Source of the DNA: Galerina marginata
Taxonomy: Eukaryota; Basidiomycota; Agaricomycetes; Agaricales; Galerinaceae
Direction of reading: 5' to 3'
DNA: 64,000 nt
Assembly (NCBI GenBank): GCA_023014335.1
Contig: JAECYW010000018.1
Coordinates: 496,001 to 560,000 of the forward strand
Numbering within the stretch: position 1 is the first letter of the stretch; each line of letters begins with the position of its first letter. Below the pieces are notes generated by a model, which ran no database searches, had not been told where the DNA came from, and worked only from the letters and a program-made list of their open reading frames with translations. Shown here piece by piece: positions 47,430 through 58,702 of this stretch. Made by a program: the position numbers and the translations under genes.

Positions 47430-48761
47430 ATGTCAGTACCCGCCACCACAAGCTGGGCAAGCGCAGCAGAACCTAGTCGCATATCTTTCTCTGCTCATGG
47501 CGCATCGGTTATAACTTGCATGATGATCTCTCGGGGCCGCATCATCTCAGCTTCAGATGACCATACCATCCTTGTTCATTCCATGGATGGCAAGTTCATC
47601 CACTCTCTCGTGGGTCACGAAGGAGGTATTTGGGCCATTGATACATTCCAAGACCTCCTCGTCAGTGGGTCCACAGATCGCACAGTCCGGATTTGGGATC
47701 TCTCAAATGGAAAATGCCTGCACGTCTTCGCCGGCCATACAGGCACTGTGAGGGCCTTATCGGTCGTGAAACCAGAGCTTGTACAGATAAAGCAAGATGA
47801 TATTGTCGCTCAAGAGCGGTGGCCTAAAAGGCCTTTGATTGTGACAGGTAGTCGTGATCATTCACTGAGAGTGTGGTCGTTGCCCCGTCCCGGAGAATCA
47901 GAATTCAAATCTCGTCTGAAAAATGAAAACCTCTTTATCAATGTAAGTGGTAGCTTTTAGGGGTGGTTAAAGCCAGGCTGACCATGTTACCCTGACCTTA
48001 AAGGATAGCGAGGAAAATCCTTACCACAAACTCCACCTTGAAGGTCATGACCAGGCCATTCGAGCGGTCGCAGCGAGGGGAAGGATTGCAGCATCTGGAA
48101 GCTATGACTCCTACTGTTCGTGTTTGGGACATCATCACAGGTGACTGTAAATGGGTTTTGACCGGACATACCTCAAAAGGTTGGGGCAACAATCTTACGT
48201 CTATCTCTATTTTAATCTTTTTTTCCGCAGTTTATAATGTGGCTCTTGACGTCGATAGAAACCAGGTCTATTCAGGATCGATGGACGATACAATTCGGAT
48301 ATGGGACATTCAGACGGGAGAATGCCGACATACCCTCACGGAGCACACCTCCCTTGTGGGTTTGCTACGCATCTCGTCCTCTCATTTGGTTTCTGGATCA
48401 GCCGATGCAACCCTCTTGGTCTGGGATCCCACTTCAGGAGAGCTACTCCACAAACTGGCTGGCCATGACGGAGCAATCACGTCTTTTTACCATGATGAGC
48501 GGAAGGTTGTCAGTGGTGCTAATGGGATGATAAAATTGTGGGATATACAAGACGGAAAAGGCCTCAAAGACATTCAAATAGGCGGCCCCGGTGTTTGGCA
48601 AATTGCCTGCAGTGGTAGGTTCTGTGTTGCTGCTATAAACCGAGAAAAGCAACACATTCATTGATGTATGGGACTTCGGCGATGATGATGGATATGAAGA
48701 GGAGATATATGACCAAAGCCCGTTTATTGAGGAGGAGGAACCATTCGTGAAGAAGCTATGA
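47430..48761 (+). CDS. Cdc4/Fbw7-like WD40 protein without an F-box, two extra bases
   Basis: Cdc4/Fbw7 propellers bind phosphorylated degrons for SCF ubiquitin ligases. Exons are 47430-47942, 48004-48179 and 48231-48761. WD repeats are clear: SGSTDRTVRIWD, TGSRDHSLRVW, SGSMDDTIRIWD and SGSADATLLVWD. The three Arg that contact the degron in Fbw7 have counterparts at R84 (STDR), R108 (HTGTVR) and R142 (GSRD). The first repeat begins within 25 residues of the start, and upstream DNA belongs to the divergent BTB gene, so no F-box is encoded. One extra T near 48112 and one extra A in the A4 run at 48645-48648 break the frame. Removing both fits all exon phases and gives an acidic tail ending EEEEPFVKKL. 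Annotated as CDS on the view that these may be errors. Confidence 0.75.
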
Positions 48762-49215
48762 GATGATTGTCCGATTTTGTAACAAGTAGCGCCTCCTCCG
48801 TGTATCCTGCTTTTACCCCATGAAATATATCTGAACCGTAGCATGTCCACTGACGGTGATCTACTAAGTCGCTCAAATACATGATTAGTGTACCTGTCGC
48901 GAACAAACTATAAGACTTCCCGCTGTGATGTCCAAAAGGATTAAACTATATCTCCATCGAAGTAGGGGGTGGTTATAATTGTGATAATCGTACAAGTGAA
49001 ATGTAGGTTGTCCGTTATTAAAGTGAGCCCGTCACGTTGCAAAGCTCTCGTCTACGTCTACGTCTACGAAACAGATCTAGGAATGAAGAATGGACAGGGA
49101 TAGCAAGGACAAGCACAGCAGTGAAAGAAAGGAAATTTTACTGGTTGGAATACCAACCAAATTTTGACTCATCCTGTTAATCAAATCGAAAGGCACCACC
49201 CATTCCTACGAATTC
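48762..49215. other. Intergenic between convergent WD40 and MFS genes
   Basis: No gene is seen; it holds both 3' ends. Confidence 0.45.
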
Positions 49216-51610
49216 CTACAATGAAGTTTTAGGTGGAATGGTAGAGGACGGGGTCATGGCTGAACGAGTTTCGTGTGCCTTCTCCCGTGATTCAGCTTGC
49301 TTGCGCCATTGCTCTCCTTTCCGACATATCAAGAGCATGAAGGCACCAGTCAATGCCATAAGTCCAGCCCAAATTGTGTAGAGCCAGCCTAAAACAATTT
49401 TAGTAAGTTACCTTCAAATGCCATTAGTCGACATACCATCACCCAGACCGTCCTGGCTAACGATCAGGTAAAGCTCAGACAAGGTACAGAAAAATGCGCA
49501 CCTGTAGAGGAACTGCAATCTCTGTTCCTATAAATGCTGCTATTCCGCGAAATGCGCTGTTCGCGGCCACAGCAGTGGAAGACATGCCCGTGTTTGCATC
49601 AACTATGTACGCCAATGTGATGGAGTAGATCCAACTGCCAATTGGGTTAGTAGATACGTCGAAGGAGGGAGGAAGAAAGGAAATTCACGTAGAAAAGAAC
49701 CCTGAAAGAAAGAGGAAGATACATATTACTGAAACATGCACAGTTTGTTGGCAAAGCCACCCATAAATGAGGACACATGGCGGAAAACAGCATATGCCAA
49801 TCATGGTTGTCTTTAAACGCATCTGGAACGTGGACAAAGTGGAACCGAAACATAGAATTAGTTTCGACTCGGAAAGAAGCCAAGGAAGTTCCCTTCCTAA
49901 CCTCGGGGTAGCTCTGGCCGCCATTGGCCTCTTTGAGCCGTGCCAATTCGTAGTCAGACCGACGTCCTCCTAGAATGCTGCCAAACACACATCCTGGCAG
50001 CATATAATGAAATTTAGGAAAATGTAATAACAGTCACGAACGCACCAATGCCATATGAAAGGGTAACAAAACCGATTTTCAAGGGGCTGTAACGGTAGAA
50101 TTTCCCAAGCGTTCGTGCAGTAGCGTAGGGAAGAATGAAGGCGAAGGAAAACAATAATCCTACAGGCGGAGCGGGTAAGTTAGCAGTCCTTGAGAGAATA
50201 AAATTGCCTACCGGAGCTCACGAGAACCAGGAAATTATTCTTCCTTCGAAGGACCGCGACTAAGGGTTTGAAGGGATTGACATCTGTGATCGACAGTGTG
50301 ACGACTGGCATTGCAGCGACCTCACTTTCTGATGCTTTCCTTGGGTTGTTTTTTTCGAGGTCGACGTCAGTTTTTGCCTGCTTTTCATGGCCCGAATTCT
50401 CCATCACTGAGGGATTTTCCACCGTCGGAACTGCCTGTAAAGCGGCGATGCGAAGCCGCCGTTTAAGAACCTTTTGGTATGTAAGGCTGCGCTCACGCCG
50501 GAATGTATCCTGGAAGAAAACCACGAATGCGACCAAGACCAGCCCGGAATCGATGGTGAGAAACCAAAAAATGGCACGCCAGCCCCAAACTGAGGTGAGG
50601 ACACCACCAAAGATGGGACCGAGAGCCTAATCAAGAGCACAGGTCATTTAGGTCACAGACGCTGTCGGAAATTGTTTATATCTACCGGACCAAGGAGGGG
50701 CGCGACATAATAGACTCCCATCTAAGGAGGAGGGACGTCAGGGCTTTCAAACGACAGGTCAGTAACGAGGTTGACTGCGAACCTTCCGACCCCGCTCTTC
50801 GGGATCGAAAATATCTGCAAGGGATGCTGCCCCTATGGCCATAACGGCACTCGAACTGCAGACGACAACAAGGTATAAGCGGGAGGGATGACGGCAATCG
50901 TTCTAGGTCTCACCCAAGAGCCTGTAGGACTCGAAACCCAATCACTCTGGGAAAAGTTCAGCGGACTTCTTTGAAAATTCGATTCTCCCGACTTACGGTC
51001 CAATACGATGACTGAGGGCAACAATGATGCTCCCAAGGGTGAACAGTGCTATCGAGACAACATAAACGAGCTGCAAGAATTGAGATAGGGTGCGAGCCAA
51101 AAGATAATTAATGGGCACACCTTGCGTCCCTTCACTTCGCTTATCGCACTCCACAACAACGGCATAACACCCTGAACCAGGATGAACAATGAAATGCTTA
51201 AGCTGAATTGCGAACTCGTCGCAGGGAGATCCGCCTCCATTTCTTCAACGGCGGCTAGAACAACGTTTTGACATATGATGACAGAGAATGAGAGAAAAGC
51301 TGGGTTGGCTGACGATTCTGTATATTAGCAGCTAATGCAGCAATCATGGAGGCAAATGCTATTAGGACGAGACTCCCGTTCTGCAGAATGTATAAGCAAA
51401 AAAATTCAGACCTCCGTAATCGGAACAAACCTTCCGCATATTCGACCACTCCCGAGGGTCGTTTTTGACTGGGACATGCTCAATGTCGTAGGCAAGTTCG
51501 GGACCTGGGCTTGTTGTGGTTTCGGATGTTTCTATCCTCGACTCGATTCCAGCCGGTCCTGGTGTGGGGATGGTAGGGATTTGTTCTTTATTCGTGGCGG
51601 GCTTCTTCAT
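49216..51610 (-). CDS. MFS transporter, DHA1 (drug:H+ antiporter) type
   Basis: A plasma-membrane proton-coupled exporter of the major facilitator superfamily, 12-TM type. The start MKKPATNKEQIPT lies at 51610; the open frame upstream lacks conservation. The N-terminus holds the family motif DPREWSNMRK. TM1 is SLVLIAFASMIAALAA; TM2 with motif A is LFILVQGVMPLLWSAISEVK then GRK. Next come VIGFRVLQALGSSAVMAIGA, DPEERGRKMGVYYVAPLLGP and IFGGVLTSVWGWRAIFWFL. A long hydrophilic central loop contains EKNNPRKASESEVAAMP. The second half includes GKFYRYSPLKIGFVTLSYGI and ends STIPPKTSL at the stop 49218-49216. More than ten short introns interrupt it. Substrate unknown; drug or metabolite efflux is the family norm. 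Confidence 0.85.
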
Positions 51611-53225
51611 GGCTATGACTGGTCGTAAAGGGGTCGTAGGACGAGAGATTTGCAAAATAATAGGAATGGGAGACGGGAGCGACGACGGCTCAAACCCTGA
51701 GAGGGGTTTGGATTGGCGAAAACAGAGGATGAGGCGGGCATTTATAGGATTTTGAGTATTTAAACACGAGTCACTTGTCCCTTGCACGCCCAGAGAAAGC
51801 CAAAGGATCCAACAGTCCGAATACCCGACATCAGGAGACAAAAGGAGGGGATTTATCGCTGTGATCGGTTCATGTGCTGAGCCGGCGGCAGGCCGGTTGT
51901 CATCACGCAGTATGAGGTCCATGGACGTCGTCATCGCTAAAATTACCTCCGTTGATAAACTGACGTTACTGAACATATAGGATGGGTGGAAGCGCTTCAA
52001 GACCAATAACACATAATCCCATGGATTCTAATAAGCCACATAGGTCACAAAATCGAGAAACTGAGCAGTCTAAGGGCTTGAATCGGTCTCGTGTCTTCTC
52101 GTGCAGGGGAGGTCAGGCAGAAAATAGATCTGATTCCGGGTAGGAGGAAACCCGACTGGAGTAATATATCCGGAACGGAGGCGATCCTGGGGCCTATGAC
52201 CATGCACGATTAGATTCTCACCGAACAAGGTGTGCTCGCATTCTTGTATTCGGCCAATAATTCGGTATTCCAAGATTAGCAGTACCCCGCAACAGATGCC
52301 TGTGGGTTTATCTTTGCGTTCTGATTTATTGTCGGAAAAGTCAGTATTACCTAACTTCAGTCACCGATCTGAGAGGATAAGCGGTCAGTAAAGCCGAAAT
52401 GAATTCCTGTACATGAGTAGGGTAAAATTGAACTTAGAAAATTTAAGGACATGAAAACACGAAAACACGTACAGGATAGAGTTTGTCTGTTCACAATTAA
52501 CGCCAAGAATGTTAAAGCTTTTTACAATTCCGTGTGAAGCCAGGGAAGGTTCGGAAAGTTTCCGGAAAGTCGACATTTACCTTGTTTCAGACCTCACTTC
52601 AATATGACCAGAAAACGCATAGGTATGCCGGAGTAGGGCGTGGTTTCTCCCGCTAACACCCATTGCGCAGCATCATGCAAAGGCGCAAGACCAACGAGCT
52701 GTTGAATATCCCTCGATCTTGAAGCTTGAAGAGAGCACACTATTACGCCGCAAGGCGAAAAAGGATCAGCCTGGCGAGCACAAGGACGAACATGTGTACG
52801 ATGTCGTGCACAGCACCTGACATTCTAAGGCATTACAAATCCACACAGCCAAATAAAGCTCCTGGAAAAATATCGGACGACGGCACCGAAGCCAAAGAAA
52901 GACCCCAAAGTTTCTGAGATCCGGAAAACTGTGGCCTTATATTGACTCTTGAGAAGAAGACGGTGCGTATGGAGAGAATGTCAGAAAAAATTTGACGTAA
53001 AGAAAAACCGTCAAACACCGCTTATCCTCAAGAAGCGACCTCGAGTGGACTGAAGATGACCCGCCCCAACCTGTCCCCGCTATTTGAACGTATGTGATTG
53101 GTTTCCGCTCTTCAGCTCGCTATGTGCCTTTGGGGGTGCAGGGAAGTCACCGTAGAAAGAGGCTCCTACAAGGAACGAACACGGAATGAGAATCCCACAC
53201 CACCAGAACACGATAAGGAGTCGAA
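51611..53225. other. 1.6-kb intergenic stretch
   Basis: This is the promoter side of the MFS gene and the 3' side of RRP6. Open frames are short and unrecognised. An open frame continuous with the MFS exon 1 reaches 52012 but is probably 5' untranslated DNA. Confidence 0.4.
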
Positions 53226-56200
53226 TTATGACATACCCTTACTCTGCTTCTTCTGTCGCTTCTTTTTCCTATCTTCAAGATCTGGATTATCGTCCAGTAT
53301 ATTCGGAGCGGCAGCGAAATCGAAATGGTGCCACGTCTTCCTGCTTAGGGACGGATCTTCCTGCCGTCGTCGCTTTCGTATCTTCACTTTCCACACCGTC
53401 ATTAGCGTCTTCGTTCCCAGGACCAGGACCAGATTTGGCCTCTGTGCCCTTCCGCTTCCGCTTCTGCCTGGCCTGACCAACGACGACAATGGTGTCCTTC
53501 TCCTCCTTGATCTCCTTAGGTCGATCGTTGTGATGCGGCCACATATGGGATTTCAACTTGCATCCCGGATGCTCCATCAATTTCAGGTTTGTCCTCCACA
53601 CCTTGGGTCTCAGGTGCGGCTGGAACGATCTAAAAAAACATTTAACGCAGTGTTTCAGCATGTTAGTATGGGAAACGTACCTGGAGGATAGCAGGCGCCA
53701 TGGCGAAGCTACGATTAATTTTTGCGACCAATTCTTCAAAGTGAGGTCGGCCCGCAAGCGAGGTTGAGATTTTGAGACCTGAAGACGACGCCTACAGCAC
53801 CAAAAATCAGGCTTTAGCTTTGTGAAAACCACGAACAATGAGTAAGCCTCCTACGTGAATTTTGCTGCCATTCATGCTGCCAAACAACGTGCTAGTGGAA
53901 GTGGCGAATCCGGCAGGTTTGTCCACTTTCACAGATTCAGAAGTTCCAAACAAAGAAGATCGAGATGTCGAGGAAACGCTACTGAGCCCTTTTTGCCAAT
54001 AGGCAAAATTAGCGCCACATCGGCGATTGTAAGAAGCACAACATTACCTTGCCCCCATATGCTGGCTGTTGCTTGCTTCGTGATAGCTTCTTCCAGGTCC
54101 TTAATCTCCGTTTCGAGCATGACCACATCCTTCGTCGCTGTTTCAGGTACTGGAAGCTCTACCAACCCAGACACAGGGCTGCTCTTCCACAGGCTGCTGT
54201 CCACCTATGCGCGACATCGCCATGCCCCGCTTCACCGCATCCTTAATGACGGATAACAGCTCTTTGGCTCGTTTTCTTCACAACAGGCGGAATGGACGAC
54301 TTGAACATCGCCAGCAGCGCAGCCATATCCGCAGGAGGCTGCTCTGCCATGAGGAAGAGGACGTGGTTTTGCAGCACGAATCTTCAAACAAAAGCAGATC
54401 AGGAAAAACGCTCAACCAAGGTATAGATGCCACTGACCTGGTACTCTCGTCTTCCTCTCTAGCAGCCCGTTCTCGCCAGCCATGCACACTCCTATACACC
54501 TCCCTTTGCATTGCTCCGATCCCAACGCCAGGCCCTCCAGCCGTCAACGCAATTTTATTCCACCTCTTCGCAAGGGTGTCCCATCCGCCGCTCCCTGATC
54601 CCTCAGCAGCATCGTACGGCTCTTTCGCATAAACCCGCAACGACGTCTCCGCAGAACGTGCCAGGGCCTCATCGAGGAGCCTTTGTGAGGGAGAGCTTGA
54701 CGACGAGGCTAGGGGAGGTGGCGACTGGGATTTCGATTTTGACCGGTCAAGCAAGGCGTTCCGGAGATTGTCGTAGATGTATAGCAGGAAGTGCGTGTCG
54801 GAACGAGCATATCTAAGCATATCTTCTGGAAGCGGTCTGCAAAAAATTTGTTGGCCGAAATCGATAGAGGGCAAAGTACGAACCGTATCCGCCAATCCGC
54901 CAGCTGATATCTTTTGTCGGGCACAAAGTCACAGTACATTTCGAGGAGGTTGGCGAGGCCATGACGTGGAAATTCTGAAATGTGGAAAAAAGTTCAATTG
55001 CACTGCATAACGATAGCACTGAAGCAAACGAAGTTACCCAGAAGCTTAGAGGCATGGAACGTGTCGAACAGATTAACCACGTATATGTTGAAGTCTTGCT
55101 GAAGCCACACGATGTCACTCTCTGCTCCGTGGAATATCTACCCATTGCCTGTCAATAACCATTCGATGTAGACGAAAAATAGCTACATACCTTCACGATT
55201 TCCGGGTCTGTAAACACTTCATTCAGCGCCTCTATCTCGTCTCTTACAGCCAAGAGATCGACCACCCAATCCTCTTCTCTATCGCTGATTTGCATGAGAC
55301 ACAAGAATCCCGAATACGATCGGTAGCTGTGGTGTTCCAGGTCGACAGCGATTTCCGTAGCATTCTTCAATTTGGCCAGCATTTTCTCGAAATCTTCCTT
55401 GGCCGCGACCCACGTGGCCTGTGTTTCTTCAAGTGAAGGTGGTTGTACGGGGGTGCAGGGTTTGAACATACGGGGAGGATACGCGACGTGTGTAATTTCA
55501 TAACGATATGGATGATTTCCACTGAAAAAAATAAGTCAACCGCTCATATAATATTTGAGTTGAGGTACTTACACAATGCCACTACTTTCTTCGGCCCCTG
55601 GATCAGTGTAGACATGCCCAAGGGGCACTTTTGCATTGTACTTGTGGGAAAGTGTAGGATACCACGGTATGTCAGAATTGTCGACCTTCTTCTCGAAGAG
55701 TAGCTGCGGTTTAGAGAGGTAGGCGGCGTGTTGAACAACGGGTTCTAGATGACCTAATTCCAGCGGGCCTTTTGACGACGTGGATTTCTGAGAAACTGTT
55801 AAACGATTTGGATAGACGGAGTAATATATAGCAACCTTTTCCTTCGACTTCTTCGAGATTATTGGAGGATTGATAGAAACAGCCGGAGCCTTATTCCTTC
55901 CCAAGAATTCGTCCAAACATGTATCCTATAACACCGATTGAATTTTAGGACGAACAGAAAACAAAAACAAACGAACCGTCCTTTCTAACATTTGATCCAT
56001 CGAATCCACGACGAGTGCATGAAAATTGTCAACCACGTCGTCTTGGTTTTCGAGCTTGGCCTTTCCCTTCCCTTTGTGTCCTTGAGCGTGGTCAACAGTC
56101 GCAACCAGTCCCAATAATCTGTTCGTCATCCTCAGCACTCGTTCTGAGAAGGCGTCCAAATCTTGACTCAATTCCCGATCCATAGAGCGATGAAAAGCGA

Positions 56201-56315
56201 TATCCGAAGGAAGTCCCGCTGATTTTCGCGTCGCCGCAAGCGCTGACCCTTGTATACGCGTATTGTGGGCATCAAAGCTGGTTGAAGCAAAAGGTGTTGT
56301 AGAAGCGTCGTTCAT
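53226..56315 (-). CDS. RRP6: Exosome 3'-5' exoribonuclease RRP6 (PM/Scl-100 type), four extra bases
   Basis: The nuclear exosome nuclease trims and degrades rRNA precursors and other RNAs. Ten exons: 56315-55977, 55925-55573, 55521-55191, 55137-55038, 54974-54884, 54836-54438, 54381-54048, 53988-53855, 53791-53681 and 53629-53226. The N-terminal PMC2NT region contains [16 protein letters not shown]. DEDDy motifs: Exo[21 protein letters not shown], Exo[16 protein letters not shown] with [12 protein letters not shown], and Exo[20 protein letters not shown] with the catalytic Tyr. An HRDC-like region follows, then a basic tail with [18 protein letters not shown] and [11 protein letters not shown]. 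Single extra bases are needed at about 54275 (A run), 54205, 53523 and 53310 to explain the frame. With them removed, exon phases agree. Errors are likelier than decay, because the sense of the frame is fully kept. Confidence 0.9.
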
Positions 56316-57086
56316 GACTGAATTTACAGGTTTAAACCTGATGTAGATCCCAGGCTTTGATAGTGTTTGCGATATATTCGCTAGAAATGAAGAGGAAACT
56401 AAACGTCAGAACATTGGTAGACGTTGTGAACGTTGAGAGGTTGGATGGATGGGCAGACAAGGCCAACACAAAAAATGCTTGCCACGTGACTATTAACCGT
56501 CGTCCGGGAAGGTTGGGATTCTTCCCAACTGAGTCTTCCACATTTTTGTGGCAGTTGGGTAAACGATTGGTAAACGAGAAACACTTGTGACTTTATACCT
56601 AACTATTCTTACTGTTTCTCTAGGGTAACAATGGCTATGTACGCTAAGAGTCGTAGTAAGACTCTTGGTGGCAATGCTCAACAAATGCTCAAACCAAGCT
56701 TAAACTAGAGTATTGAATCTTGATCATTAATCTGAATACTTGTATAAGTTAATTATGGGCACTGTGATTAATTGAATAAATTATGCCCTGTATTAAGGCT
56801 TGGATAGCCTGTACCGTTCTCTCAAAAAAGGTGAGCTGGGGTGCTAATGTCTAGTTAGGAACACACACATGTATTGAGCTGAACCGTTGTGTTGAGCGAC
56901 AACATCTCCTTGACGGTAAGAGGCGTTAAACAGTTCTCAAAGATCTGAATCATACAAATTTACAAAATCAAGTAGCTGCGTGCGGCGAGAGACAGCGGAG
57001 TGAGCAAGGAAACCGTCGGTCCGGGATTATCCTCCTCTTCTCTATCGCAACGGCAGCTCAAATTGCGAAAAAAAAAGGCTGCAAGG
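56316..57086. other. Divergent intergenic region RRP6-BTB
   Basis: No gene is seen. The part nearest RRP6 (56330-56410) is duplicated at 62000-62090 upstream of the partial RRP6 copy. Confidence 0.45.
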
Positions 57087-58249
57087 ATGTCGATGAACCC
57101 TCAGCCTGCTAAGCGGCCGAGGATCGACGACGGAGGCATGGGACAGCATGAAGGGGCCGGCGTCGTCACTCAGCATCCCAGGTTCTGGTTTGATGACGGC
57201 AACATAATTCTCCAGGCGGGTTCGACGCAATTCAAGGTCCATCGCTCGATTCTGGCAAATAAATCTCAAATATTCAAGGACATGTTCTCTCTCCCTCAAC
57301 CCGCCTGTTCCTCCCGCGCGGATCCTTACGCACAAAGTTGCCCAATTGTCGTACTCTATGACCCCCCTAAAGACATAGAGAACTTGCTTTCTCTGCTTTA
57401 TGACACGTTGAAGTAAGTTCTGGGACCGTTGAATTGTGTTTAAAGCTTTGAAGGCTCACTGCATGATTCTATTCCTAGAGTACACAGTTTTCGGGAAGGA
57501 ATTACTATCTCTGTTCTTGACACGATGCTTCGCTTGGGACGGAAATATCGCTTCCAGTATCTGCGCGCCGAGGCTCTTCATTGCTTGGAATCAGAATATC
57601 CGGTGGCTCTTGATGAGTGGGACAGGCGGACACCCTTCAAATGTATCAAAGATGAAAATTTAACTCATTTCGCGGCTCTCTACCTCGCTCACGAACATTC
57701 CATCAAATCGATTCTTCCAAGTATCTATCTATCACTCGGCATCCAATATATCAACGTACGTCTTTACCATCTTCAAAGAAATAGCTAGTAAACCTTTCCA
57801 ACTCACAGGTCCGCATCCAAAAATCCCTTTCTCTACCGGAAAAGAAACACATATTAAAGACAAATGAGCCATTGTCTTTCTTCTTGGCACGAGAAAAGTT
57901 ATTCTCCGCAACTTCCAAGATTATTCTGAAGTTCCAAGAGGAAATTTCTAGCGTGGACTGCGACTATGAGACTTGCATTTCAGTTGCCCAGCGCTTGGTT
58001 GGAAGATTCTTGAGGAACGGGATTGACAACGTATTTGACTTCGTCTTTTCTAGTGAATTTATGGCCAACCTGAATGACGAGCTTTGTCCTGAATGCAATC
58101 AGATACGAGCTCGTCATTTGGATGGCGCTCGACAAAAACTATGGGACGCCCTCCCTAAATATTTTGGGCTTCATACTGTAGTCTGGGACGCACCTTCCGA
58201 TTCTAGTGACGACACTGACGAGGATGAAAACAGTGGAGGAAATGAATAA
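57087..58249 (+). CDS. BTB/POZ domain protein next to RRP6
   Basis: Exons are 57087-57412, 57479-57755 and 57809-58249. Start MSMNPQPAKRPRIDDGGMG; the open frame upstream to 57000 begins with GTG, not ATG. The BTB fold shows HPRFWFDDGNIILQAGSTQF, KVHRSILANKSQIFKDMF and PIVVLYDPPKDIENLLSLLY. Exon 2 has VHSFREGITISVLDTMLRLG and RKYRFQYLRAEALHCLESEY. Exon 3 ends with the family C-terminus LCPECNQIRARHLDGARQKL, WDALPKYFGL and an acidic tail. It is divergent from RRP6, and its tandem copy at 62.25 kb is also beside an RRP6 copy. A CUL3-adaptor role is inferred. Confidence 0.85.
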
Positions 58250-58557
58250 ACTGTCGACGTTCACTTCATTTTTGGCCCGTTTTTTACTTATATTGTTACA
58301 ATTTGTGCTCTGGGTTTGTGTTTGCATTGGAAGCTCTACCCAGATTTTTCACCTTGGACTTCAATAAGCTTACTACTTTGGCTCCGAGTTGGCACCGGCG
58401 CTTGTTGTGGCGATTGATCGATAATCAATCAGTGGCTGCGCGATGTGAAACCATCCGCCTCTAGAAATCAACATCCTCAGACCTCCTATTTGGCCTAACA
58501 ACTCGCCACAACGACTACTTGTGCCCAAGGGATCTCCGGGCGAAAGAGTTAGATAAT

Positions 58558-58638
58558 ATGGAAAACGGGAAGCATCAGCACGTCAAACGACCGAGGACCA
58601 ACGACGGAGACATAGAGCATGTCTACCGGGTGGATTAA
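58558..58638 (+). pseudogene. Cut-off start of a second BTB gene
   Basis: MENGKHQHVKRPRTNDGDIE followed by unrelated sequence and a stop. It matches the first 21 residues of the BTB gene beginning at 63709, and the upstream DNA also matches (TCAGTGGCTGCGCGA). The rest was lost where the LRR-like gene on the minus strand now begins its 3' end. Confidence 0.75.
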
Positions 58639-58702
58639 ATTAGTACAGAGGAGGCCAGTGGGAATCATGCCCTAGACAGACAATCAGATTTGGATATTTT
58701 CG

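Noticed and set aside
51611..52012. N-terminal extension of the MFS transporter
   Set aside because: The extension would be long and unlike DHA1 N-termini; the Met at 51610 is followed directly by a normal cytoplasmic N-terminus.
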